A stretch of 64,000 nt of DNA from Acholeplasmatales bacterium. Its GTDB lineage: Bacteria > Bacillota_I > Bacilli_A > Acholeplasmatales > Anaeroplasmataceae. Of the stretch, positions 45,801 through 54,428 are shown one piece after another. The notes under the pieces were generated by a model, which worked only from the letters and a program-made list of their open reading frames with translations, was not told the origin of the DNA and searched no databases. The first letter of the stretch is position 1. Each line of letters starts with the position of its first letter. The position numbers were made by a program, and so were the translations under genes. The stretch lies in assembly GCA_017542485.1 (NCBI GenBank), contig JAFXXC010000066.1, forward strand, positions 1 through 64,000. Reading direction: 5' to 3'.

Positions 45801-48277
45801 TTGATTTTACATTAGATGAAAATACATTTGATATAACTAAAACTATTACTGTTACATCTGGTGATATAACTTATGATATTTTAATTAAAGATAAAGAATC
45901 ACTTGATCAAGATAGTTTAATAAGTGAATATAATAATTCATATCGATATGTTGAACGTTTGGGTCAAAATGATGAATGTATAATTGATGTCGATAGAGAT
46001 AATAAATATGTAATCACTATAGAAATTATAATTCATCCAAATGAATCAGATTCTTTAAATACAATGGATATATCATTTACAGGATATCCAAGTAAATTTA
46101 TTGAATCTTATTTAGCTGATAACAATAATGTAAATGACATATTAAATTATTCATCATTGACAAGCGTTGCAAGTACAACAATATGTGAATATACTGGTTC
46201 ATTTAATATGGATGGTTTATCATATGAAACTAATGTGGCTGATGGATATAGCAAAAATAGTATTGTCATAACTGTTCCTGATTTTAAAGCTACAGATTCA
46301 CGTGATAGCTTGATGGCATGTGCATATTATAATGATGAAGTTGTTGCGTATGGTAGGTACTATAATGGTTCAATAACAGTAGATGTTGATCCAGCATATA
46401 CAAGTTTAGATATTGTTATTTTTGAGATTAAGCAAGAACAAATTAATATTATGGCTCAAAATATTCCAACTCAAGAGGGCTTTGAGGTAAGATATAAGAG
46501 TTATAATTACGAAACAGTAACATTTGATAATGTTGATATAATAAGTGATATTGATATTCAAGAGGATGAAAGCTTATATGTAAGAGTTACTCCTAAGGAT
46601 GAAAATACATTTGCTGATTATTATGTTAGGGTTACAAGTGGAGATGAAATATTTGGTAGTAGTGATAACTTAGGTGTAGATGAGGTAATAGTTGACAAAG
46701 ATAGTTTAGGTTCTAAGCTTATTGTAGAGATTGTTAAGTATTATCAATATGGTGATGATATTGTATATAATAGATATGAAATACCATTTGATGCAACTAT
46801 AGGCGAATATACTTATGATGCTACAAATGATACATTAACAGTTCCATATGAATTTAATTTACCAGAAGGTGCAGTATTAGATACACAAACATCTACTGTA
46901 CAATATGGAAGTTCAGATCCTCAAGCTTTAGCAACAAGTGGTGATATTAATATTATTTATTTAGATTCGAATGTTAATGAAGTTATATTTAATGTTGATT
47001 ATGAAATAAATGGTATTAATGTAAGTTATAGATTTGTTAAGAATCATGAATTACATGGTGAAGTTGATTTGAATTATGAGATTTATTCAGTTCAAGCTAG
47101 TTCAGAATATGGCAATTTCTCACTTGAATATAATAGTGCTAAATATGATGAAGATACACAAATTATTTATATTGAAAATAGTGCAGATGGTAAATTTTAT
47201 GATGAAGATGGTAATGAACCACCAAACACAGAAACTGTTTATCTAACAGATTATGGTAATACAATCTATTATATAAAAGGTACTGTTACTGAGACGATAG
47301 GAAAATTTGTTATAACAAATCCTACATATCATGTTAATGTTAAAAAAGCAGGTGGAACTATTCTAGATCAATCTACTGGAGAATTATATAATGGTTCAGG
47401 TGCTATGACAAAAGATCCTAATGAATTGTTAGATCCATTTGTTATTGATGTAGATGGTGATAATACTACGGGCATTTATTTAACATTCTTCCATACAACT
47501 ATAGGAACTGAATATTATAATAATAAAGTTAATGGTATTAATACTTGTGAGCTTGAATTTGATATTATGGGTAATGGAAAGGTATTGTTAACAAAGAGTA
47601 TAGAATTTACGGAGCCTAGAAAGAATTCTATTCCTACTAATAGCTCATTTAGTTTTAGTAGAGAGAATACAAACAGTACAGTAACAAAGAATCAAGATGA
47701 TACTATTAATATGACAATTAATACAGGATTTGATTCAGAGTTGTATCCGGGTTATGTATACAAGATATTGCTATATGAGAAAAATTATTATACGAATGAT
47801 TTGACTCTTGTAAAAGAATTAGATGATTATTATTCTTCAGATGAAGTAATAATTAATAACATTGAGAATAAGAGTTATGAAGTATGGCTTGACGTATATT
47901 ACGAAAGCGATGGTTCATATTTGAAATATGATGCTATCCCATTAGGAAGAGCTAACAGTGCGTTAGCTAATAAAGATTGGAATTTCGATTATGATACTAC
48001 AACATATACAAATATCGTATATATTGATAAGAGTTATATAAATAGCGAGTATTTAGATGGCTCTAAGATGCTAGCATTTAAGAATGGTTCTATAGATTTA
48101 ACTAATACATCTGATAGTCAATATGTATCACAGTGTGATGTAACAGTTACTGATCAAGGTGATGGAACGTTGATGATTAGAATATCAGCTAATAATTCAG
48201 ATTACGTACGTGGTAGTTTAGTAGTAGAACAAGGTAATGATGAAATTGGTTATGTTGAAATAACATATTCAATTTAA
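42803..48277 (+). CDS. Giant single-pass membrane protein with repeated extracytoplasmic modules
   Basis: The 1,824-residue product has no signal peptide and no LPxTG end. Residues 1-125 are polar (Asn, Ser, Asp, Glu). An Ala/Gly-rich hydrophobic stretch at about 128-155 is the only membrane segment, so about 1,665 residues probably lie outside. These are beta-rich, acidic and Tyr/Asn/Asp-rich, and contain visible duplications: a DYYKTGSN-type module at about 249-340 and 473-565, a YEITLPTGA/YEFNLPEGA module near 680 and 1345, and a TGFESKDSRDS-type module near 375, 1155 and 1640. I know no family. An adhesin or wall-spanning role is inference. An RBS (GAAAGGGGATG) and a strong promoter support the start, and mscS follows at once. 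Confidence 0.93.
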   Translation: MDDEFKSYGRETNKAIPEFKQLDAVEYYVPDENSDSSNEVYNVSETQGDNYGTNEGSDSNTFENQNDLNNANRNSADGSNSPDINIKNESGFDTGGAEALDSTGAAVADEAGAATTVAGGSSAATASLAGTITVGAAAVVGIVAAAGGGIMAPAPKVESYIFESGTNYLKYEIDLEELTEGVSYKIRVSNATFIMEYPVTEPGVQRQIVTGLIPYRTYSVDVISSSEGSIIDSVYFISDVCTNQLQQPKAVMEFTPSFDYLLGTFDVTYEAFVSDYYKTGSNTYMQIYVGDELKVDDHELGKDSFFKGVLEGLSDLSYIEATIYTTYTDKEIVIGKYGYKPEYPEDFIATDENYNSVYSIKEPSVTYSDKGFELSIDTGFESKDSRDSYIIDIYKSEEASGTNLNALEQELLATYEGKDRIFNVTIPGDTPGIDVYFTGVKTTDKARKTYESKKIYSYSMSSARKQAPEPVAKVVFEDDFDTLDDIYNENYEVSIEDIFKTGGNYKIVEQINNEIINEFALESNTYKGTFNSLSNGVDIAVIVYSDYNDDEDQIVIGSAEKNIEHDEPFKNIEFNSSDYSYYLAMQYAKEDVEKTFNINIFQTNKDESTYENSYEFINNFDMEGIMYSSDESKTIADVLKLDIKVSYNDRIIYTLTIYPNGETVTYGEFDVDSDGNVIMPYEITLPTGANFIGGYLSFDGAEDTYEITELKGNITITSLSSNIIKPSMSLEYEIDNVRITKPSYSDDINIGAEYEVSYYASHYNSYYYSANVKFDAKLNGKSINMDLKPEVLDGDEFVPIEDKSQDGMDKYNDYYVVNTVGMQDSESGEYIRKLVYKITTKGFDDTDLEQSVVIDDGFMQGNFSAGYEVRENNRYYYYVDYVKTVNDDGTVNYYFDNKLESESSNCYGRIEYSYTVDNVTKYFYSEYTNNKTIALTYLEDRDYEFKYAVYFLNDGIYYDAYPQNGTYAYTCKEIKNSDSINILNATVMESDVDREYVKVFDFTLDENTFDITKTITVTSGDITYDILIKDKESLDQDSLISEYNNSYRYVERLGQNDECIIDVDRDNKYVITIEIIIHPNESDSLNTMDISFTGYPSKFIESYLADNNNVNDILNYSSLTSVASTTICEYTGSFNMDGLSYETNVADGYSKNSIVITVPDFKATDSRDSLMACAYYNDEVVAYGRYYNGSITVDVDPAYTSLDIVIFEIKQEQINIMAQNIPTQEGFEVRYKSYNYETVTFDNVDIISDIDIQEDESLYVRVTPKDENTFADYYVRVTSGDEIFGSSDNLGVDEVIVDKDSLGSKLIVEIVKYYQYGDDIVYNRYEIPFDATIGEYTYDATNDTLTVPYEFNLPEGAVLDTQTSTVQYGSSDPQALATSGDINIIYLDSNVNEVIFNVDYEINGINVSYRFVKNHELHGEVDLNYEIYSVQASSEYGNFSLEYNSAKYDEDTQIIYIENSADGKFYDEDGNEPPNTETVYLTDYGNTIYYIKGTVTETIGKFVITNPTYHVNVKKAGGTILDQSTGELYNGSGAMTKDPNELLDPFVIDVDGDNTTGIYLTFFHTTIGTEYYNNKVNGINTCELEFDIMGNGKVLLTKSIEFTEPRKNSIPTNSSFSFSRENTNSTVTKNQDDTINMTINTGFDSELYPGYVYKILLYEKNYYTNDLTLVKELDDYYSSDEVIINNIENKSYEVWLDVYYESDGSYLKYDAIPLGRANSALANKDWNFDYDTTTYTNIVYIDKSYINSEYLDGSKMLAFKNGSIDLTNTSDSQYVSQCDVTVTDQGDGTLMIRISANNSDYVRGSLVVEQGNDEIGYVEITYSI

Positions 48278-48291
48278 TGGAGGATAAAAAG

Positions 48292-49335
48292 ATGAAAGAA
48301 AATAAAAAGAAAAAAGGTTTTACAATATTAGAACTTATAATAATTGGTATAGTATTAATATCATTTATTGTGTTCTTAATAATTGAAATGGCAGCCCCAG
48401 AATCAAGTGTTGGTGATTGGGTAAAGAATAATGTGTGGGATACTGAAAAAGCAGGTAAGGACTTTATGAGCCATTTGCCTACATTAATTCAAAGTTTAAT
48501 TTATGTAGTAGTTATCTATGCAGTATGTAAATTAATTAGAATGTTATTCCATAGAAAAATGGCAAAATCAAATAGAACAAAGACTATAGTGACATTATTT
48601 GATGGATTAGTAAAATATGCATGTGCTATCGCAATAATCATTTTTATCCTTCAGGCATTAGGTGTTAACGCTACTGCAATTTTCGCATCTGTTGGTATTT
48701 TAACATTAGTTATAGGTTTAGGATGTCAAAGCTTAATTGCCGATGTTGTTGCTGGAATGTTTATTGTATTTGAGGATGAATATAATGTAGGTGAAATCAT
48801 TACAATTGGTGATTTTAGAGGTACTGTTACTGAAATTGGTATTCGTTCAACTAAGATACTTGATTTAGCAGGTAATATTAAAATTGTTAATAATTCAGAT
48901 ATTTCAAATGTAATTAATATGTCAAGAGAATTATCTTTAGCAGTAGTAGATTGTGAATTCCCATATGATGTTCCTATCGAAGTTATTGAAGGATTATTAA
49001 AAGATAATTTTGATAAGTTTAGAGAAAAGATTCCTGCAATTGTTGAAGGACCTTTCTATAAAGGAGTTTCTGGATATGGAGATTCTAATGTTGCAGTTAA
49101 AATTGTTGCTAAATGTTTAGAAGAGGATAGATATCAAGTTCAAAGAGATTTATTAAGAGAATATCGTATGGTATTTACTGAAGCTGGTATTGATTTATCA
49201 TTCAATCAAGTTGTTGTTTCTCAATATAAACCTACTGAGTATAAGACTAGTAAAAAGATGAAAAAAGAAGCACAAGATTTTGTTGATGAGCAAAAAGAAT
49301 TGTCTAAAAACGTTGACGGACAAGAAAATAATTAA
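48292..49335 (+). CDS. MscS-family mechanosensitive channel with a prepilin-like N-terminus
   Basis: A 347-residue channel that opens under membrane tension. Helices lie at about residues 10-35, 55-75 and 90-113. The pore helix and beta domain follow: SVGILTLVIGLGCQSLIADV, then FEDEYNVGEIITIGDFRGTV and NSDISNVINMSR. The N-terminus, KKKKGFTILELIIIG, matches the type IV prepilin signal (G, F, T and Glu at +5), which is unusual for MscS. I chose ATG 48292, eight bases after GGAGG; ATG 48277 overlaps the previous stop and contains that site. It is co-transcribed with the giant gene. Confidence 0.93.
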   Translation: MKENKKKKGFTILELIIIGIVLISFIVFLIIEMAAPESSVGDWVKNNVWDTEKAGKDFMSHLPTLIQSLIYVVVIYAVCKLIRMLFHRKMAKSNRTKTIVTLFDGLVKYACAIAIIIFILQALGVNATAIFASVGILTLVIGLGCQSLIADVVAGMFIVFEDEYNVGEIITIGDFRGTVTEIGIRSTKILDLAGNIKIVNNSDISNVINMSRELSLAVVDCEFPYDVPIEVIEGLLKDNFDKFREKIPAIVEGPFYKGVSGYGDSNVAVKIVAKCLEEDRYQVQRDLLREYRMVFTEAGIDLSFNQVVVSQYKPTEYKTSKKMKKEAQDFVDEQKELSKNVDGQENN

Positions 49336-49339
49336 TTGT

Positions 49340-49362
49340 AAGACGCAGAAATGCGTCTTTTC
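49340..49362 (+). terminator. Terminator of the giant-mscS operon
   Basis: AAGACGCA pairs with TGCGTCTT around a GAAA tetraloop and is followed by TTTTC. Confidence 0.88.
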
Positions 49363-49419
49363 AATTTTCTTAATTTAATGATATAATAAATTATAATATT
49401 GCGATTGGATGTAGATAAT

Positions 49420-49971
49420 ATGGTAAGACAAATACTAAGAATTAATAAGATGGTTTTTTATATACCTATTGGAATTATAATTATTGTTATGCGTGAGCAT
49501 TTGATTAATTATTTATCGTTAATAGTAGGTATACCAATGCTCATTGTTTCTATAGAGGGTTTAATTTATGAAATAGCTATACACTCATATAAAACTGAGC
49601 ATAATAGAATAGGCGAGGAAATAATTAAGATAATATTATCAGTATTAATTATTTTTGCATTCGACAACAATGTTGAAATAATTAGTATTATTTGGGGCGT
49701 TATTGCAATATTACAAGCAGTAAAAGAGTTATCTAAGGCTATTTATGAATTGACTTATGGTGGTAATCCTTTATTTTTGTTATTGTTATTACAAACAATA
49801 ATTCAAATTATCTTTGCAATATTATTAATTATAGAGCCAGAAGAACATGTTTCACTTCATTTGGTATTATTAGGTGTTGAGATGGAGCTTGAGTCATCAA
49901 GAATTTTATTTACATTTATTTATAATTATAAAAGACGAAGAATAAAACTAGATAGTGATATGGTGGTATAG
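49420..49971 (+). CDS. DUF308/HdeD-like membrane protein
   Basis: A 183-residue protein with about six hydrophobic segments in paired hairpins, the layout of the HdeD/DUF308 family; the match is by pattern, not by a firm motif. The C-terminus is basic (YKRRRIKLD). I chose ATG 49420 with a weak GGATG site upstream; TTG 49399 is a longer option but lies almost at the predicted transcription start behind TATAAT at 49392-49397. The next gene begins two bases after its stop. Confidence 0.7.
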   Translation: MVRQILRINKMVFYIPIGIIIIVMREHLINYLSLIVGIPMLIVSIEGLIYEIAIHSYKTEHNRIGEEIIKIILSVLIIFAFDNNVEIISIIWGVIAILQAVKELSKAIYELTYGGNPLFLLLLLQTIIQIIFAILLIIEPEEHVSLHLVLLGVEMELESSRILFTFIYNYKRRRIKLDSDMVV

Positions 49972-49973
49972 AT

Positions 49974-52367
49974 ATGAATGATTATGAAATTAAAAATTTG
50001 AAATCCATCTATGAATACTTATCAGAATGTACAGTTTTATTAAAAAATAATGGTGATTTTCCTTTGAAACATGCAGGAGATATTGCACTTTATGGTAATG
50101 GAGCTAGGAAGACAATTAAAGGTGGTACAGGGTCTGGAGAAGTTAATTCTAGATTCTTTGTTAATATAGAAGATGGATTAAAAAATAAAGGCTTTAATAT
50201 TAAAACTACTGATTGGTTAGATAAATATGATATAGAATATAATAAAATGAAAAAAAGATTTAAAAAGCATCTTAAGAGCGTTGCTAAAGAGAAAAAACAA
50301 GCATTATTTATTGCCTCCATGGGCGAGGTAATGCTTGAGGGTGAATATGATATTCCTATTGATGTTAGATGTGATAATGCAATTTATGTGTTATCACGTA
50401 TATCTGGAGAAGGTGCTGATAGAAAAGAAGAAAAGGGAGATATTTATTTAACTGATACTGAAATAAGAGATATTAAGTATTTGGAAAATAATTATAAGCA
50501 TTTTATGTTAGTTCTAAATACTTGTGGTGTTGTTGATTTAAGTAAAATAGATTTCGTTAAAAATATATTATTGTTATCACAATTAGGCGTTGAGACAGGA
50601 AATGTTTTTGCGGATATATTATTAGGTAAATATAATCCTTCTGGTAAATTATCAACAACATGGGCTAGAATAGATGATTATCAAAAAATAGGTGATTTTG
50701 GTAACAAAGATGATACTAGATATAAAGAAGGTATATATGTAGGATATAGATATTTCGATACATTTAATAAAGATGTATTATTTCCTTTTGGATTTGGATT
50801 ATCTTATACAGATTTTGAGTATAATGTTGTTGAATATAGTGTTAATAATAAAGAATTTAACATAAAAGTTAATGTAAGAAATATAGGAAAATATGCTGGT
50901 AAAGAGGTAATAGAGGTTTATATATCTAAGCCTAATGATAGGTTAGATTTTCCATATCAAGAATTGATTGCTTTTGAAAAAACTGAATTGATAGAACCAA
51001 GTGGTGAATGTGAATTAAACATATCATTTGGATTAGAAAGTCTAAAAAGTTATGATTATGATAATAGGAGATATCAAATAATTAAGGGAGAATATATTGT
51101 TAGAGTAGGTAATAGTAGTCGAAATAATGCCCCTATTTATAAGTTTTTGATTAATAACGATATTTCTATTAAGAAAGTAAAAAATTTGTTTAAAAAGCCT
51201 GATTTTGAGGATTATATCCCTAGGTTAAGAAGTGATAATTATAATATTCCTACTTTAGAAATAGATGAAGGTCTATTTGATGAGGAAATTGTTAATTATG
51301 AGTTAAGATATGAAGTATTAGATGAAATAAAAAAATTAAGCGATAATGAGTTAATGAAGCTTAATATGGGTAGATTTAATGAAAAGGGCGGAATTAAAAG
51401 CATTATTGGTTCATCTGGTATTAGTGTTCCTGGAGCTGCAGGAGAAACAGCTAAAATTGATGGTTTGGATTCTATAGTAATGGCTGATGGTCCTCAGGGG
51501 TTAAGGCTTGCAAGAGATTATTTTGTTGATAAGAATGGACCACATTCAAAAAGTGGATTAATCCCTGAATCAATGAAGGAATATATGCCTTTAGTAATTA
51601 GAGGATTATTATATTTGTTATCTCCTAAGCCAAGAGGTAATGAAATAATGCATCAATATACTACGGCACTTCCAATTGCTACAGCAGTTGCACAAAGTTT
51701 TAATAAAAAACTTGGCTATGTATTTGGAGATATTGTAGGATCTGAAATGGAATTATTTAACGTTAATTTATGGTTAGCACCAGCTTTAAATATTCATAGA
51801 AGTATATTATGTGGTAGAAATTTTGAATATTATAGTGAGGATCCATATTTAAGTGGTATAATGGCTAAAAATGTTGTATTAGGCGTTGAATCACATAAAG
51901 GATGTGGTGCTACAATTAAGCATTTTTTGTGCAATAATCAAGAATATAATAGGTATGTTAATAATAGCATAGTAAGTGAAAGGGCAATTAGAGATATCTA
52001 TTTAAAGGGATTTGAAATAGTAATTAAGGAAGCTAAGCCTAAGGCTGTTATGACATCTTATAATTTACTTAATGGTATTCATACTAGTGAAAATATAAAT
52101 ATTAATGAAAAAATATTAAGATGTGAATTGGGCCATGATGGTATAATTATGACTGATTGGATTGTTAAATTTATGCAGAATGAATCAAAATATAAAAATG
52201 CATATATTGATAGGGTTTTGAAAGCACATAGTGATATTTTTATGCCAGGAAGTAAGGAAGATTATAATGAGCTAGAAAAAGCATTAAGAATAGGTTTAAT
52301 TAGTAGAGATGATCTAGAGATTAATGCATCAAGATTATATAAGACTATAAAGGGATTAAGAAAATAG
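49974..52367 (+). CDS. GH3 beta-glycosidase with permuted domain order
   Basis: A 797-residue cytoplasmic enzyme. The usual C-terminal half comes first (residues 1-280, ending LFPFGFGLSYTDFEY), then a fibronectin III-like domain (about 280-400). The (alpha/beta)8 catalytic domain is last (about 460-797), with SIVMADGPQGLR, GRNFEYYSEDP, KHFLCNNQE and the nucleophile Asp in IIMTDW near 727. This reversed order is known in some rumen GH3 enzymes. Likely activity is beta-glucosidase or beta-xylosidase. No signal peptide is present. Confidence 0.93.
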   Translation: MNDYEIKNLKSIYEYLSECTVLLKNNGDFPLKHAGDIALYGNGARKTIKGGTGSGEVNSRFFVNIEDGLKNKGFNIKTTDWLDKYDIEYNKMKKRFKKHLKSVAKEKKQALFIASMGEVMLEGEYDIPIDVRCDNAIYVLSRISGEGADRKEEKGDIYLTDTEIRDIKYLENNYKHFMLVLNTCGVVDLSKIDFVKNILLLSQLGVETGNVFADILLGKYNPSGKLSTTWARIDDYQKIGDFGNKDDTRYKEGIYVGYRYFDTFNKDVLFPFGFGLSYTDFEYNVVEYSVNNKEFNIKVNVRNIGKYAGKEVIEVYISKPNDRLDFPYQELIAFEKTELIEPSGECELNISFGLESLKSYDYDNRRYQIIKGEYIVRVGNSSRNNAPIYKFLINNDISIKKVKNLFKKPDFEDYIPRLRSDNYNIPTLEIDEGLFDEEIVNYELRYEVLDEIKKLSDNELMKLNMGRFNEKGGIKSIIGSSGISVPGAAGETAKIDGLDSIVMADGPQGLRLARDYFVDKNGPHSKSGLIPESMKEYMPLVIRGLLYLLSPKPRGNEIMHQYTTALPIATAVAQSFNKKLGYVFGDIVGSEMELFNVNLWLAPALNIHRSILCGRNFEYYSEDPYLSGIMAKNVVLGVESHKGCGATIKHFLCNNQEYNRYVNNSIVSERAIRDIYLKGFEIVIKEAKPKAVMTSYNLLNGIHTSENININEKILRCELGHDGIIMTDWIVKFMQNESKYKNAYIDRVLKAHSDIFMPGSKEDYNELEKALRIGLISRDDLEINASRLYKTIKGLRK

Positions 52368-52368
52368 T

Positions 52369-52749
52369 ATGGAAAGATTTGAAAGAGCAGTAGAATATAA
52401 GCATAATGGAAGGAATTGTTGTCAAGCAGTGTTATTGGCATATAAAGATATCATCGATTTAAGAGAGGACGAATTATTAAAAATTGGAGCTGGCTTTGGA
52501 GTAGGATTTGGCTCAATGGAGGCGACTTGTGGTGCTTTAATCGGAGCCAATATTATTTTAGGTTTATTAAGTGATGGTAAGCCATCTTTGATGATGAAAT
52601 CAAAAGATATGTTATATGAGTTTAATAATATGTGTGGCGCAACTATCTGCAAAGACTTAAAAGGCAGGAATACAGGTATAGTATTATGTCCTTGTGATGA
52701 TTGTGTTAGAAATGCAGTTAAAATATTAGATAGTAAAATAGGTAATTAA
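52369..52749 (+). CDS. C_GCAxxG_C_C family protein
   Basis: A 126-residue cysteine-rich protein. The family pattern is visible as NCCQAV near residue 19, TCGALIGA near 61, MCGATICKDL near 90 and CPCDDCV near the end. The family is often found beside oxidoreductases and is presumed redox-active or to bind a metal cofactor; its function is not established. It starts one base after the GH3 stop and one base before the next gene, so the three are tightly coupled. Confidence 0.92.
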   Translation: MERFERAVEYKHNGRNCCQAVLLAYKDIIDLREDELLKIGAGFGVGFGSMEATCGALIGANIILGLLSDGKPSLMMKSKDMLYEFNNMCGATICKDLKGRNTGIVLCPCDDCVRNAVKILDSKIGN

Positions 52750-52750
52750 T

Positions 52751-54043
52751 ATGATAAATACATGTAATTTAGATATTGATAATAGTGGTAAATCATTAGT
52801 TACTGATAAATTGCAGAAATTAATAGATGAAAATAATGAACTTACAATAGATAAAGGAGTATATCTTGTAGGTCCTTTATTTTTGCATGATAATTTTAAA
52901 TTAGTATTAGATAATTGTGTATTGTTAGCTAGTACTGATGAAGCTAATTACAAAGATATTTTTACGAGAGTTGCAGGAATTGAGATGAATTGGTATCCTG
53001 GAATTTTAAATGTTATTAATTGTAATAATGTTATTATCAGTGGAAATGGTATTATTGATGGTAATGGAAAGTATTGGTATTTGAAGTATTGGGGTATTGA
53101 TACTAAAGGTGGGATGAGAGAGGAATATGATAGATTAGGTATTAGATTTTTATGTGATTATGATTGTAAAAGACCAAGGAATTTATTGGTTCAAAATTCA
53201 AGTAATATCGAAATAAAAGAAATAACATCAAAGGATTCAGGTTTTTGGAACATACATGTTCTATATTCACACGATATTACTATTAACAATATTATTATTA
53301 ATTCTGGAAATGAGAATTCTCCATCGACAGATGGCATAGATATTGATTCATGTTATGATTGTATTATTGAAAATGTAACATCTAATACTAATGATGATTC
53401 CATTTGTATTAAGTCAGGAAGAGATTATGATGGATTAAGAGTTAATATGCCATGTCATGATATTATTATAAGAAATTGTAAAATATTAAGAGGGTTTGGT
53501 ATCACTTTAGGTAGTGAATTATCGGGTGGTATTTACAATATAGATATCGATAATATTGATTTTATTAACACGGATTGTGCATTTAGAATAAAATCTAGTG
53601 AAAATAGAAAAGGTTATATTAAGAATATTAATGTTAGTAATTTAAGATGTAGTAATGTTAAGTATTTAATTAATATTAATTTGGGATGGAATCCTAATTA
53701 TAACAAATTAGAGATTCCTAGTGGATTAGATATTGAATATAAGGATTATTATGATACTATTTTGAAGAATGTTGATACTAATATATCAAATACTATTATT
53801 GATGATATTAGAATAAATAATGTATTTAGTAGAAATAGTAATGATTATAAAGGAATAAGTAGAGTGTTTCATATTAATGGTTTTGATAATCCAAAGATTA
53901 ACAATATTTATATTAATAATTTAGATGTTATAGCTTATGAATATGGGCTAGTTAATAATATTAACAATTTAGATATTAAAGATTCTAATATTATTACAGA
54001 TATTTTGATTGATGAAGATAACAATGAATATGATAATAGATAA
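52751..54043 (+). CDS. GH28 polygalacturonase-like glycoside hydrolase (second)
   Basis: A beta-helix enzyme of 430 residues in an operon with the GH3 enzyme. GH28 acidic motifs are visible as STDGIDID, NDDSICIKSG and LGSELSGG. No signal peptide is present, so it probably works on imported pectin oligomers. It is only distantly like the GH28 at 11.7-13.1 kb, so the two are unlikely to be recent duplicates. The N-terminus is shorter than in the first copy and may lack one helix turn. Confidence 0.9.
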   Translation: MINTCNLDIDNSGKSLVTDKLQKLIDENNELTIDKGVYLVGPLFLHDNFKLVLDNCVLLASTDEANYKDIFTRVAGIEMNWYPGILNVINCNNVIISGNGIIDGNGKYWYLKYWGIDTKGGMREEYDRLGIRFLCDYDCKRPRNLLVQNSSNIEIKEITSKDSGFWNIHVLYSHDITINNIIINSGNENSPSTDGIDIDSCYDCIIENVTSNTNDDSICIKSGRDYDGLRVNMPCHDIIIRNCKILRGFGITLGSELSGGIYNIDIDNIDFINTDCAFRIKSSENRKGYIKNINVSNLRCSNVKYLININLGWNPNYNKLEIPSGLDIEYKDYYDTILKNVDTNISNTIIDDIRINNVFSRNSNDYKGISRVFHINGFDNPKINNIYINNLDVIAYEYGLVNNINNLDIKDSNIITDILIDEDNNEYDNR

Positions 54044-54056
54044 TTAAAAATAATTC

Positions 54057-54085
54057 TTACTTCTAGATTAAAAAAATGGTAAAAT
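54057..54085 (+). promoter_or_regulatory. Probable promoter of veg with flanking inverted repeat
   Basis: TTACTT (54057-54062) and TAAAAT (54080-54085), 17 bp apart, with TGG as an extended -10. ACTTCTA (54059-54065) and TAGAAGT (54091-54097) form an inverted repeat around the promoter. Confidence 0.55.
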
Positions 54086-54110
54086 ATAAGTAGAAGTGGA
54101 GCTTATATAA

Positions 54111-54353
54111 ATGAATGTAGATATAAATATTATTAAGAGTAAGATATTAAAATTATATAAAGAAAATGAACCTATTCATATTGATGTTAATTTAAAAAGA
54201 AGAAATGTCAAGAATGCTTTAGGTATAATTAAAGGCGTTTATGATAATTTCTTTATTGTTAAGTCAAAAGTTAATTTATATGATGAGGAATTTAGTATTT
54301 CTTATATAGATATATTGATTAAAAATATATCTATTAAAGAACTTAACAGTTAG
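54111..54353 (+). CDS. veg: Veg-family protein (DUF1021)
   Basis: An 80-residue protein matching the small Veg family. I recognise the central GIIKGVYDNFFIVKSK strand pattern and the SISYIDILIKNISI end, close to the SYSYADILT of Bacillus Veg. In B. subtilis Veg stimulates biofilm matrix genes; whether that applies here is not known. It stands alone, next to secG. Confidence 0.75.
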   Translation: MNVDINIIKSKILKLYKENEPIHIDVNLKRRNVKNALGIIKGVYDNFFIVKSKVNLYDEEFSISYIDILIKNISIKELNS

Positions 54354-54365
54354 TTAAAAATTAAC

Positions 54366-54394
54366 TTGAAATGATATATAGTTTTATGTATAAT
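54366..54394 (+). promoter_or_regulatory. Promoter of secG
   Basis: TTGAAA (54366-54371) and TATAAT (54389-54394), 17 bp apart. Confidence 0.75.
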
Positions 54395-54428
54395 TAATTA
54401 GACGTTTGTATGAATGGAGGTTTTCCTT

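Noticed and set aside
41676-54043. Prophage or transposon in the accessory-looking middle of the window
   Set aside because: No integrase, transposase, terminal repeats or phage structural genes are present, and codon style and promoters match the surroundings.
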